NCBI RefSeq assembly: GCF_030580865.1
Contig: NZ_JAUQSY010000002.1
Coordinates: 186,001 to 250,000 of the forward strand
Direction: 5' to 3'
Length of the DNA stretch: 64,000 bases
Origin: Hymenobacter aranciens
Lineage (GTDB): Bacteria; Bacteroidota; Bacteroidia; Cytophagales; Hymenobacteraceae
The notes under the pieces are model-generated. The model did not search any database. It was not told the origin of the DNA and worked only from the letters and a program-made list of their open reading frames with translations. A program made the translations under genes and the position numbers. Below, one piece after another: positions 15,818 to 23,970 of this stretch (positions are counted from its first letter, which is position 1; each line of letters begins with the position of its first letter).

Positions 15818-17377
15818 TTAGTCCAGCCCGGCCCGGCCACCAAACCAGCGGGCGGCGGCCTGTTGGAGTTCGCTGCCCGCCGGGGCGTGGTCGGCCGCCC
15901 AGGCCACAAAGCCATCGGGGCGAATCAGGGCGGCGCTTAGGCCCAGGTCGGCTTTGGTCCGGCCCGCCACATACTGCAGCTGGTCGCCGAACTCACCCGC
16001 CAGGGCTTGCAGCGACGCATTCGAGTCAAAATCAAGCAGCATTCCCCGCCCATCGCGCAGGAGCTCGCCCATCGTCGTGCCGTCTTCGAATTCAAAGTTG
16101 GGCACGCTGCGGCCGGCCAGCGGGTGGTCGCCGCCGAGCGGGTAATGCGTGGCGATGCCCCACACCCGGCCGGCAAAATAAGTGGCCCCATCGCGCGTGT
16201 TCAGCAGGTCGCGCACAATGGCTTGCAGGGCGCGGGCCTGGGGGCCGGGGCGCATAATGGCCACCTGTGCCCGCGACCAGTCCAGCACCTTGGCCCCAAC
16301 AGGGTGCCGTTCGATGGTGTAGCTGTCCAGCAAGCCCGCTGGTGCGTGCCCCTGAATGGTGGCGGCCAGCTTCCAGCCCAGGTTCATGGCATCGCCCAGC
16401 CCCAGGTTGAGCCCCTGGCCGCCCAGAGGCGAATGAATGTGCGCGGCATCGCCGGCCAGCAGCACCCGGCCGTGGCGGTAAGTGGTGGCCTGCCGGGCCC
16501 GGTCGGTCCAGGTGGTGGCCGTGTGCAGGGCGCTGATGGTAACGTCAGTGCCCGAGATGCGGCGCAGCACCGCCTGCACGTGCTCGCGCGTGACGGGCTG
16601 GCCGGAGTCCCGGAAGGCCCCGCCGTCAAAATCCTGCAGCATCACGTAGCCCGGCTGCGATTGCAGGTACATGCCGGTGGGGGGCAGGTTGCGGCCGGGC
16701 CGGAGCTTCTCCGGGTCGGCAATGTCAACCTGGGTGGTGTAGCCGGTGAACTCCGGCTCGGTACCGGCAAACTCAAAGCCGCCGGCCTTGCGGACCACGC
16801 TGCGGCTGCCATCGCAGCCCACGAGCCACTTTCCGGCGAAAGCGTGGTCACCGGCCTGCACCGTCACCCCGTCCGCCGTTTGCTGAAAGTCCGTCATCCC
16901 AAGCCCGCGCCGGATGGCTGCTCCCAGCGTTTCGGCGCGGCGGGCCAGCACCGCTTCCAGCTCCGCCAGCTCCGTCATTAGGCTGGTTTCGGTCGAGCTG
17001 GGCAGGCGGTACGGCCACTGCGAGGGGTCGATGTCGCCGGCATGAAAGGGAATCCCGGCGAAGTGCCCCACCTGCCGGCGGGCCCCTTCGCCGTTGTGTT
17101 GGTGGGGGTTTTTAAATCGTTTATGCAGCTCCAGCTCCTGGAACAAGCCCCGGCGGTCGAGCGCTTCAATGGAAAGCGCATTCAGCCCCCGGACGCCGAA
17201 CGGCAGCTGCTTCAGGGGCGACGACGGGCTTTCGGCCTGTTCCAGCACCAGCACCGAGCAGCGGCGCAAAGCCAGCTCACCGGCTAGGAATAGCCCGACC
17301 GGCCCGGCGCCGGCAATAATGACATCGTACCCCGACTGGCTTGGGGCGGATTGCGGGCTTTCGAGGGGAGTTTTCAT
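15818..17377 (-). CDS. FAD-dependent aromatic-ring monooxygenase (PheA/TfdB-like)
   Basis: Group A flavoprotein hydroxylase of 519 residues. The FAD motif AGAGPVGLFLAGELA lies at 22-36, the DG motif LVGCDGSRSVVRKAGG in the middle, and the GD motif LAGDAAHIHSPLGGQG around 290-305. The C-terminal thioredoxin-like domain after about 390 is typical of phenol hydroxylase-like and polyketide-tailoring enzymes and of rifampicin/tetracycline monooxygenases. Substrate cannot be told from sequence. It lies 27 bp downstream of an AraC-family gene on the same strand and is probably co-transcribed with it or controlled by it. Degradation or detoxification of an aromatic compound is the likely role. Confidence 0.88.
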   Translation of the reverse strand: MKTPLESPQSAPSQSGYDVIIAGAGPVGLFLAGELALRRCSVLVLEQAESPSSPLKQLPFGVRGLNALSIEALDRRGLFQELELHKRFKNPHQHNGEGARRQVGHFAGIPFHAGDIDPSQWPYRLPSSTETSLMTELAELEAVLARRAETLGAAIRRGLGMTDFQQTADGVTVQAGDHAFAGKWLVGCDGSRSVVRKAGGFEFAGTEPEFTGYTTQVDIADPEKLRPGRNLPPTGMYLQSQPGYVMLQDFDGGAFRDSGQPVTREHVQAVLRRISGTDVTISALHTATTWTDRARQATTYRHGRVLLAGDAAHIHSPLGGQGLNLGLGDAMNLGWKLAATIQGHAPAGLLDSYTIERHPVGAKVLDWSRAQVAIMRPGPQARALQAIVRDLLNTRDGATYFAGRVWGIATHYPLGGDHPLAGRSVPNFEFEDGTTMGELLRDGRGMLLDFDSNASLQALAGEFGDQLQYVAGRTKADLGLSAALIRPDGFVAWAADHAPAGSELQQAAARWFGGRAGLD

Positions 17378-17404
17378 GCCGCAAAGTTCCGGCCGGCTCC
17401 CGCG

Positions 17405-18223
17405 TCAGGCTTGTACAAACGCGACAAAATCGGGGCTGGCGGCCGGCGGCCCGTTCCGGGCTTTCCGCGCAAAGGCCGCCGGCGTAGTGCCGCTGTAGCG
17501 CTTGAACTCCTTGCTTAGGTGGGCCTGGTCGGTATAGCCCAGCTCCTGCGCCAGGCCGGCCAGGTTGGTCGTCGGGTGCAGCAATAAGTGGTTGCGCACC
17601 TGCTCGAAGCGCATCAGGCCCGACACGTCTTTCACCGTGTAGCCCGCCGCCTGCTTAAACTTCCGCTCCAGGGTGCGCACCGTGGCGTGGGCCGCCGCCG
17701 CTACCCGGCTTACCGGCAGCGTGCCGTGGGCCTCACTCATCGCCACGCCCGCTTTGGCCAGCAGCCGGTCGCCCGCCAGCGGTGGCCGGGCCTCCAGGAA
17801 ATACTGGCTTACCTGCGCCAGGGCTTCGGCTACCTCTCCGGCCCGCATGCACGCGGCCAGCCCGACGTGCAGCCGGGCCAGGGGATGCTCGATAACCCGC
17901 ACGCCGCCCTTACCGGCGGGCAGGCCCAGCAAATCGAACACCGTCCAGGGAAAGCACCGGACCCCAATGATTTCGAAGCGGTTTTGCGCCAAAAAAAGCG
18001 CCGGCTGCTGGAGCAGCCCCATCATAAACGGGGAGGGCAGGGGCTGCCAGCCGCCCGGGGTAGCCAGGCGGCAGCCGCTGCCGAAATGGAAGATGATTTC
18101 CGCGTAGCCATCCGGCTGCACCTCAAACTCCGAGAGCTGTTCCCCCAAATTCATCCGGTTATACCAAAAGCACTTGATGACATCCCGGAGCGCGGCCGGC
18201 GGTTCAAATTCCTGGTGCTGCAT
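17405..18223 (-). CDS. AraC-family transcriptional regulator
   Basis: About 272 residues from ATG 18223 (MQHQEFEPPAAL); ATG 18247 is an alternative start. The N-terminal part (FWYNRMNLGEQLSEFEVQPDGYAEIIFHFG) resembles the cupin-like sensory domain common in Bacteroidota AraC proteins. The C-terminal double helix-turn-helix includes HATVRTLERKFKQAAGYTVK and the signature GYTDQAHLSKEFKRYSGTTP. A TACTTTGC box lies on the minus strand about 50-60 bp upstream of the start. The downstream monooxygenase is its probable target. It is divergent from the ATPase/nuclease cassette. Confidence 0.9.
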   Translation of the reverse strand: MQHQEFEPPAALRDVIKCFWYNRMNLGEQLSEFEVQPDGYAEIIFHFGSGCRLATPGGWQPLPSPFMMGLLQQPALFLAQNRFEIIGVRCFPWTVFDLLGLPAGKGGVRVIEHPLARLHVGLAACMRAGEVAEALAQVSQYFLEARPPLAGDRLLAKAGVAMSEAHGTLPVSRVAAAAHATVRTLERKFKQAAGYTVKDVSGLMRFEQVRNHLLLHPTTNLAGLAQELGYTDQAHLSKEFKRYSGTTPAAFARKARNGPPAASPDFVAFVQA

Positions 18224-18377
18224 GGGGGATGGGGTAGTAGCGGGCATGGGAAGGCGGGAGCCGGTGGGCGGCCGCAAAGTACGGGGCTCACGTCGCGTCA
18301 GTCAGTGTCGGGATGAAGCGGGGGAGGGAGGGGCGGCCGGGCCGGAGCATTGGGGAGTGGGTTAGTAATACCGACAC

Positions 18378-18385
18378 TATCTTTG
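18378..18385 (+). promoter_or_regulatory. -7 box of the ATPase/nuclease cassette
   Basis: TATCTTTG is a full TAnnTTTG match 21 bp before the ATPase ATG, implying a very short leader. No -33 TTTG is found at the ideal spacing; a TTG at 18350-18352 is 25 bp away. The cassette therefore seems to have its own promoter. Confidence 0.55.
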
Positions 18386-18406
18386 TCAGGGGCACAATTG
18401 GCAGAT

Positions 18407-19669
18407 ATGAGCAAGTTAAAAGTTCAAAACTTTGGACCCATCACCTCCGGTTTTACCGAAGGCGACGGCTTCATGGATTTTCGCAAAGTCACCGTTTTTA
18501 TCGGTAACCAAGGCACGGGCAAAAGCAGCGTAGCAAAACTGTTTTCTACCTGCAGCTGGCTGGAAAAGGCGTTGTTTCAAGGCCGGATTACCTCAGATTA
18601 TGTAATAAAGTATAATCGATTCGTCAAGGAATACTGCGCTTACCAAAACCTCAAGAATTACTTTCGGGACGATACCATAATTGAATACCGGGGCCGTGCC
18701 TATACAATTATCTATCGCGACCGAAAGCTGGAAATTCATGCCATGCTACCCCATGCGCCAGCTTATCAGGTGCCGCAGGTAATGTATGTGCCAGCCGAGC
18801 GCAATTTCCTGAGTGCAGTAGACGACCCTGATAAATTAAAAGGATTGCCCAAGTCACTAGTGACTTTTTGGGATGAGTTACGCCAAGCGCAACGCGAAAC
18901 GCCGACCGATTTTGTGCTTCCGATTGGCAATGCCCGCTTTGTGTTTGATAAGTCAAATAAAATTGCGCGTCTCGTCGGGCACACCAGCGGCAATGTTTCC
19001 TACCGGCTTCGTCTTTCGGAGGCATCCAGCGGCTTTCAATCCTTTGTGCCTCTTTTGCTGGTGTCGCGCTACCTGGCGGGTTCTATTTCTCGGGAGTACG
19101 ACCCTTCCCGTAGTGAGTTGAGCGGCGAAGCTCTCCAGAAACTACGCGCCCAAATTGCTCAGATATTGGCAAATGATAAGCTTGTTCCCGAAGTACAACA
19201 ACGTGCTTTAGAGGAATTGTCTTCCCAGTTTCGTAATGAAACGTTCCTCAATATTGTGGAAGAGCCCGAACAAAATCTGTTTCCGAAATCGCAGCAGATT
19301 ATGCTCTACCAGTTGCTGGAATTTGCGAACACTACGCCGGGTAATGCTTTAGTGCTTACGACGCACAGCCCATACATTATCAACTACCTCACGTTGGCTA
19401 TCAAAGCCGAGGAAGTACGTCGGGAAGTTGGTGCCGCTGCCCAATCGGCCAGGCTTCTAAAAAAGCTGGAGGCAATAGTGCCCAAGCAGGCAGCAGTGGC
19501 AGCTACCGATGTAGTGGTGTACGAATTAAACGAGCTAGGACAAATTGCGGAGTTGCCGACCTATGACGGTCTGCCTTCCGACGAAAATGACCTGAACGAG
19601 GCGTTAGGTGAGGCCAATGCTCGTTTCTCAGACATGGTAGAAATCGAGCTGGCCGCTGAAAATGGCTGA
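18407..19669 (+). CDS. ABC-type AAA ATPase of a probable two-gene defence cassette
   Basis: The 420-residue protein from ATG 18407 (MSKLKVQNFGPI) resembles SMC/RecF-type AAA proteins (AAA_15/AAA_21). Walker A is GNQGTGKS at 33-40, a YVPAERNF block follows at 128-135, an ABC-signature-like LSEASSGFQSF lies at 203-213, Walker B is LNIVEEPEQNLFP at 281-293, and the H-loop is TTHSPY at 318-323. Unlike OLD nucleases it has no C-terminal TOPRIM domain. The downstream gene overlaps its end by 8 bp and encodes a candidate nuclease. Base composition is clearly A+T-richer than neighbours: 20 of 60 bases are G or C at 18601-18660, against 41 of 60 at 22261-22320. That suggests horizontal transfer. A defence role is inferred from architecture and context. 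Confidence 0.8.
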   Translation: MSKLKVQNFGPITSGFTEGDGFMDFRKVTVFIGNQGTGKSSVAKLFSTCSWLEKALFQGRITSDYVIKYNRFVKEYCAYQNLKNYFRDDTIIEYRGRAYTIIYRDRKLEIHAMLPHAPAYQVPQVMYVPAERNFLSAVDDPDKLKGLPKSLVTFWDELRQAQRETPTDFVLPIGNARFVFDKSNKIARLVGHTSGNVSYRLRLSEASSGFQSFVPLLLVSRYLAGSISREYDPSRSELSGEALQKLRAQIAQILANDKLVPEVQQRALEELSSQFRNETFLNIVEEPEQNLFPKSQQIMLYQLLEFANTTPGNALVLTTHSPYIINYLTLAIKAEEVRREVGAAAQSARLLKKLEAIVPKQAAVAATDVVVYELNELGQIAELPTYDGLPSDENDLNEALGEANARFSDMVEIELAAENG

Positions 19670-20192
19670 TTTCCTCACCGGCTTTTGCCAGAATGGTAGT
19701 CCCTCCGACACTATTCTGGCCGACCCTCTTTTCGGTATCTGCGACGACCCCACCCCACCGGGCGCAATCCCAACGCCTGCTTATATCAACACTGACCTGA
19801 CTAAAAAAGCAACCTGGATTGCAAGAGTTAATAACAGTGCTGGCTACGAGGTCACCTTCAAAGCTGTTGACCATTGCATCTTAGTGCTCAAAGCAAATGG
19901 CCAGTTACAAAAGCGCTGTGATGGCATCTTGCTCTATAATGCGCACATTGTTTTTGTAGAATTGAAAGAGCAGAAAGACCCTGGTCGAAAATGGGCTTCA
20001 GAAGGTGCCGAGCAAGTAAAGCAAACTATCAAAGATTATCAGGCCGCGCATAGTACCGAAGGCTTGACTGTGCGAGCCTATGTGGCTAATCGTATCCAGC
20101 CAAACGCTCAACAGTCGCATTTCAGCATCATCCAGAATTTCAGAAAAACTCTCCGAATTGCCCTGCGAATAGAAGGTGCAATTGACCTCTGA
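19662..20192 (+). CDS. Small PD-(D/E)XK nuclease-like partner of the ATPase
   Basis: The 176-residue product begins 8 bp inside the end of the ATPase gene, so translation is probably coupled. A core strand pattern, KRCDGILLYNAHIVFVELKEQ split as D87-x12-E100-L-K102, fits the catalytic D...ExK of PD-(D/E)XK nucleases. E63 in the preceding strand and the helix containing Q118 fit the same fold. There is no signal peptide or membrane segment. The family is otherwise unrecognised. It shares the A+T-rich composition of the ATPase gene. The likely arrangement is an ATPase that senses or gates a nuclease effector, but no experiment or search supports this yet. Confidence 0.7.
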   Translation: MADFLTGFCQNGSPSDTILADPLFGICDDPTPPGAIPTPAYINTDLTKKATWIARVNNSAGYEVTFKAVDHCILVLKANGQLQKRCDGILLYNAHIVFVELKEQKDPGRKWASEGAEQVKQTIKDYQAAHSTEGLTVRAYVANRIQPNAQQSHFSIIQNFRKTLRIALRIEGAIDL

Positions 20193-20235
20193 ATCCCACC
20201 CCCGCCCCACCATCGAATAGCTACCAGCGAAACAC

Positions 20236-20272
20236 AAAAAAGCCCCGCCTGCCAAACGCAGCCGGGGCTTTT
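20236..20272. terminator. Bidirectional terminator after the cassette
   Basis: AAAAAAGCCCCG (20236-20247) pairs with CGGGGCTTTT (20263-20272). T-runs occur in both directions, so it can serve the nuclease gene and the convergent gene at 20289. Confidence 0.85.
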
Positions 20273-20288
20273 CATTTTTAACCTCAAT

Positions 20289-20972
20289 CTACACCGTCTT
20301 CCCATCATCCTCCTTCGGCCCTTGCCCGGCGTCAATCACCTGCCGGGCCTTCCAGTAGGCCTTCACCAGGTCGGGGAGGGCGCTTTCTAGGTTGGGCACC
20401 CGCACATCGAGGCCTTTAATGGCCTTCTTCGCCTCCTTCATAAACTCCACGTAGTCGTCGCGCAGCAGGCTTTTGGCATTGATTTGCTCGTGCGGCGTGC
20501 CCACCATCGGCTTATACAGCTTGATTTCGTCATCCAGCTTTTTAATCTGGTCCCCCGTCACCATTTCCCCGGCCAGGTCATCAGCCAGGGCCACGGCCTG
20601 CTTGTGCAACTCTTCGAGCGCCGCCACCTGCAACGAGTCGCGCATCTTATCCAGTTTGGCAAACGTGTACTTCGCCATTTTCTTCAGGCCAGGGTAGTCG
20701 CCATCGTGCGCCAGCGCCTTTATCCCCTTAATGATGGGCAGTGCTGCGTTGAGCGTCTTGATTTCGGCCTTGTCCTTGTTGGCGGTATAGCCTTCGCTGC
20801 TCAGGCCGCTCACTTTTTGCAGCTTCGCATCGATGCCGGCCAGCGCCGTATCGAGGCGGGAGTAGTCGGGCACCATCTTCGGATAGAGCGCCTCCCATTG
20901 CGGGCGCGCCGCCTCCAGCAGCTTGCGCACCTCCTTGGTCATGGTCCAGTAGTTTACTTCGTCGTCTGTCAT
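20289..20972 (-). CDS. Helical hypothetical protein
   Basis: Unrecognised 227-residue protein starting MTDDEVNYWTMTKEVRKLLE. It is rich in Lys, Asp, Glu, Ala and Leu with long heptad-like stretches (ALEELHKQAVALADDLAGE; IKKLDDEIKLYKPMVG), so it should be mostly alpha-helical, with coiled-coil potential. There is no signal peptide or transmembrane segment. Codon composition is closer to the host than that of the neighbouring defence-like cassette. It faces the cassette tail to tail across a shared terminator, so a functional link is not implied. Confidence 0.75.
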   Translation of the reverse strand: MTDDEVNYWTMTKEVRKLLEAARPQWEALYPKMVPDYSRLDTALAGIDAKLQKVSGLSSEGYTANKDKAEIKTLNAALPIIKGIKALAHDGDYPGLKKMAKYTFAKLDKMRDSLQVAALEELHKQAVALADDLAGEMVTGDQIKKLDDEIKLYKPMVGTPHEQINAKSLLRDDYVEFMKEAKKAIKGLDVRVPNLESALPDLVKAYWKARQVIDAGQGPKEDDGKTV

Positions 20973-21112
20973 GGTAAATAATGGGGTTGTAACTGGTGAA
21001 AGAGAAGCACCTACCTGGCTTTATTGCCAGTTAGGTGGCCAAATGTACTGAAAGGTTTGAAATAACCTATGCCGCTCACCAGCTACTGCTTAACTTTTTT
21101 TTGCCAGACCAG

Positions 21113-21311
21113 CCAATTTCTGCCTCCAAGTAGGATATTCTGGCAACCGAGTTGGATGCGCGTGTAGTCGAGTAGGATATTCTGGCAGTCGAGTTGGATA
21201 TTCTCCGTCCCCAGCCGCATTTCCGGGCTCCAAGTAGGATATTCTGGCAACCGAGTAGGATGCGCGGGTAGTTGAGTAGGATATTCTGGCACGCGAGTAG
21301 GATATTCCCCT
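21113..21311. repeat. 21-bp tandem repeat with a 104-bp higher-order duplication
   Basis: TAGGAT or TTGGAT recurs at 21131, 21152, 21173 and 21194, then at 21235, 21256, 21277 and 21298, an exact 21-bp step within each group. A shorter degenerate unit ending CTCCAAG precedes each group (near 21113 and 21215). The two groups match unit for unit (gGATATTCTGGCA, then GATGCGCG, then gGATATTCTGGCA), so a five-unit block of about 104 bp was itself duplicated. The period equals seven codons, and the minus-strand frames are open as a result, but no credible protein start or function is seen. Confidence 0.85.
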
Positions 21312-21372
21312 TAGCATCGCCGAAGTGCAAGCTCAAATAGGGCAGGGGCAAGCTTCCGAAAGCTCCCTTTCT

Positions 21373-21380
21373 TACCTTTG
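21373..21380 (+). promoter_or_regulatory. -7-like box TACCTTTG upstream of the ABC-F gene
   Basis: A full TAnnTTTG match in the sequence CTTACCTTTGCCCCC. The first annotated downstream gene starts 450 bp away at 21831. The first ATG after it (21404) reads ATG AAG TAA. It may drive a long leader for the ABC-F gene or a short non-coding RNA. Confidence 0.35.
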
Positions 21381-21830
21381 CCCCCGTAGAAACCACCCTA
21401 CTCCGATGAAGTAAGCCCCCAAGCCCGACCACTCCTGGCCCCCGCGCCGCGCTCCTGAAGCCCGCCGCCCGCCACTGTGTCACCCAGTTGCCCCCGCCGC
21501 CCGGCGGCGCGGCCACGTCGCTTGGTCTTATGTAATTCATCGCCTGCCAACCATTCGGGTATCTCCCCGGTCCGACGCCCCCGGCGTCCGACCGGTTGCC
21601 ATCTGCGCCAGTCGCGCCGGCCGCCGCTGGCGCGCGTCTCCGACGCGTGCCGACTGGCCCGGCGTCTCCCGACGCCCCAGTCGCGCCGGCTGGCCCCGCC
21701 TGCCCGATGCACCCAGGATTGCAGCACCCGCCAGTCGTTCTGGATAACGAGCCTGAGGCTCGGACCCAATCGGCACGCGTCAGAGACGCGCGCCAGCCGC
21801 GGCCAGCCCCGCCCTCATTCCCCCCGCTCT
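21381..21830. other. Repeat-rich non-coding leader before the ABC-F gene
   Basis: No convincing gene is present. The stretch contains a GGTCCGACGCC-type hairpin (21568-21596, related to 8958-9051) and several partial copies of CGCGTCTCCGACGCG and GCGCGTCAGAGACGCGC motifs, giving many short palindromes. The open frame running into the ABC-F gene from 21477 reads as Arg/Pro-rich low-complexity sequence and is not taken as coding. Confidence 0.6.
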
Positions 21831-23429
21831 ATGACCCTCACCGTCCACCACCTCCACTACCAGCACCCCGACCGTCAGCCCCTGTTCCACGGCCTCAGCT
21901 TCACCCTCAACCCCGGCGACAAAGCCGCCCTCGTCGGCCCCAACGGCGTCGGCAAAAGCACCCTGCTGCGCCTGCTGGCCGGCCAGCTGCCGCCCACCGC
22001 CGGCACCATCACCACCGCCGAAAGGCCTTATTACGTGCCCCAGCACCTCGGCCAGTTCGACCACCTCACCCTCGCCCAGGCCCTCGGCGTGGCCGACCAG
22101 CTGCACGCCCTCCACGCCATCCTGGCCGGCGACGCCGCGCCCGAGCACTTCGCCACCCTCGCCGACGACTGGGAGCTCGAAGACCGCATCCGGGCCGCCC
22201 TCGCGCCCTGGCAGCTGCCGCCCGGCCTAGCCCTCCGGCAGCCCCTGCACACCCTCAGCGGGGGCGAGAAAACCAAAGTCTTCCTGGCCGGCCTCCAGCT
22301 GCAGGCCCCCGGTCTCGTGCTGCTCGACGAGCCCAGCAACCACCTCGACACCACCGCCCGCGCCCGGCTCTACGACTTCATCCACACCACCAAAGCCACC
22401 CTGCTCGTCGTCAGCCACGACCGCGCCCTGCTCCGCCAGCTGCCCCTCACCCTCGAGCTCGGCCCCGCCGCCCTCACCACCTACGGCGGCAACTACGACT
22501 TCTACCACGCCCAGCAGGCCACCCAGCTCCAGGCCCTGCAAGCCCAGGCCGCCGAGCAGGCCAAAGCCCTCCGGCAAACCCAGCAAAAAGCCCGCGCCGT
22601 GGCCGAGCAGCGCCACAAGCTCGACGCCCGCGCCCCCGCCCAGGGCGCCAAAAAGGGCCTGCCGCGCATCGTGGCCGGCCACCTCCAGCGCCAGGCCGAG
22701 CGCAGCACCGCCCAGCTCCAGGCCACCCAGGCCAGCAAAATCAACGACTTAGCCGATAACCTCCACCAGCTGCGCACCCAGCTGCAGGCCCGCCAGCCCC
22801 TGGCCCTGCAGCTGCCCGCCTCCCCGCTGCCCCCCGGCAAGCTCCTGCTCGACGCCCAAGGCCTCAACCACGCCTATGCCCCCGGCCAGCCGCCGCTCTG
22901 GCCCGCGCCGCTCACGTTCCAGCTCCGCGCCGGCCAGCGCCTGCGCCTGGCCGGCCCCAACGGCAGCGGCAAAACCACCCTGCTCCGCCTGCTGCTGGGC
23001 CAGCTCCCGCCCACCCACGGCCAGCTCACCCGCGCCCCTTTCGCCGCCCTCTACCTCGACCAGGAATACTCTCTCATCGACCATAACCGGACGGTGCTGG
23101 AACAAGTGCAGCGCTACAACGCCCGCCACCTGCCCGAGGCCGAGCTGGGCACCCGCCTGCACCAGCACCACTTCCCCCGCGAGCGCTGGCTCAGCTCCTG
23201 CGCCACCCTCAGCGGCGGCGAGAAGCTCAAGCTCCTGCTCTGCTGCCTCGCCGTCAGCCATGCCGCCCCCCACCTGCTCGTGCTCGACGAGCCCACCAAC
23301 AACCTCGACCTGCCCAGCCAGCAGGTGCTCACCCGCGCCGTGCAGGCCTTCACGGGCACCGTGCTGGTTATTTCGCACGATGAGGTGTTCATTGAAGAAA
23401 TCGGCGTGACGGGCACGCTGGAACTGTAG
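21831..23429 (+). CDS. ABC-F family ATPase (ribosome-associated type)
   Basis: Soluble protein of 532 residues with two ABC domains and no membrane spans. Domain 1: Walker A GPNGVGKST, signature LSGGEKTK, Walker B LVLLDEPSNHLD. Domain 2: GPNGSGKTT, LSGGEKLK, LLVLDEPTNNLD. A charged helical linker rich in Gln and Lys between them (QAAEQAKALRQTQQKARAVA) is the P-site tRNA interaction motif region of ABC-F proteins. The family acts on the ribosome in translation control or antibiotic protection; which applies here cannot be told. ATG 21831 (MTLTVHHLHY) was chosen because upstream residues are low-complexity. Its TAG stop lies inside a palindrome. Confidence 0.9.
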   Translation: MTLTVHHLHYQHPDRQPLFHGLSFTLNPGDKAALVGPNGVGKSTLLRLLAGQLPPTAGTITTAERPYYVPQHLGQFDHLTLAQALGVADQLHALHAILAGDAAPEHFATLADDWELEDRIRAALAPWQLPPGLALRQPLHTLSGGEKTKVFLAGLQLQAPGLVLLDEPSNHLDTTARARLYDFIHTTKATLLVVSHDRALLRQLPLTLELGPAALTTYGGNYDFYHAQQATQLQALQAQAAEQAKALRQTQQKARAVAEQRHKLDARAPAQGAKKGLPRIVAGHLQRQAERSTAQLQATQASKINDLADNLHQLRTQLQARQPLALQLPASPLPPGKLLLDAQGLNHAYAPGQPPLWPAPLTFQLRAGQRLRLAGPNGSGKTTLLRLLLGQLPPTHGQLTRAPFAALYLDQEYSLIDHNRTVLEQVQRYNARHLPEAELGTRLHQHHFPRERWLSSCATLSGGEKLKLLLCCLAVSHAAPHLLVLDEPTNNLDLPSQQVLTRAVQAFTGTVLVISHDEVFIEEIGVTGTLEL

Positions 23430-23501
23430 CGCGGACGTTGTAGTCCGCGAGTGTGAACGTTTGCGGTTGTTCAGACTCGCGGACTACAACGTCCGCGCTA
23501 C
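23426..23501. repeat. Perfect 27-bp-arm palindrome containing the ABC-F stop codon
   Basis: 23426-23452 and 23475-23501 are exact inverted copies. The left arm begins GTAGCGCGGAC, whose TAG ends the ABC-F gene; the right arm reaches the last codon and stop of the convergent HxlR gene. Related to 7243-7320. Confidence 0.85.
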
Positions 23502-23851
23502 TGCGGCCCCGTCTCATCCAGCCGCTGCTGGTGCTGCATGCCCCAGTCGCGCAGCATAAAAATCACCGGGTCCAGCGTCTCGGCGTAGGGCAGCGCCTCG
23601 TAGTCCACCGCCACCGGCGGCCCTGGGTGCACCGTGCGCTTCAGCAGCTGCTGTGCCTCCAAATCCTTGAGCTCCTTGGCCAGCACCTTCGAAGAGATGC
23701 CCGGAATGCTGCGCTCCAAATCCCGAAACCGCCGCACGCCCGAGCGCAGCGCCATCAGTATCGGCAGCTTCCACTTACCGTTGATGATGGCCATGGCATT
23801 GCGCAGAAAAGGCATGGCCGCAATGCAGTGCGTATTCGAGTGTTCCAGCAT
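23498..23851 (-). CDS. HxlR-family transcriptional regulator (second copy)
   Basis: A single winged-helix protein, 117 residues from ATG 23851 (MLEHSNTHCIAAM). Motifs are NGKWKLPILMALRSGVRRFRDLE and SIPGISSKVLAKELKDLEAQ, closely similar to the HxlR protein at 15283-15645. A cysteine at residue 9 lies at the position often used for redox sensing. An ATG at 23878 would add nine residues. No divergent partner gene is present, since a 120-bp gap separates it from a DUF4112 gene on the same strand. Its target is unknown. Confidence 0.9.
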   Translation of the reverse strand: MLEHSNTHCIAAMPFLRNAMAIINGKWKLPILMALRSGVRRFRDLERSIPGISSKVLAKELKDLEAQQLLKRTVHPGPPVAVDYEALPYAETLDPVIFMLRDWGMQHQQRLDETGPQ

Positions 23852-23970
23852 GGTAACGAGGGGCAAAGACCGGCGCAAAGGTACGCCCCGCTTACCCGCA
23901 GGTTAGCAGCCGGGCCCTGGGCACCCTCACCAGCGCGCCGAAGGTGCCGGGCGGGGGCTTGGGCCGCCGG

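Noticed and set aside
21113-21311. CRISPR array
   Set aside because: Units are contiguous 21-bp repeats without unique spacers, and no cas gene is in the window.
21076-21540. Minus-strand frames across the 21-bp repeat reading as PEYPTRL-like heptapeptides
   Set aside because: All three frames are open because the period is a multiple of three and free of stops; no plausible start signal, signal peptide or domain, so not called as protein.
23426-23501. Palindromes as transposon ends
   Set aside because: No transposase gene or target-site duplication between or beside the arms; the elements are short hairpins without cargo.
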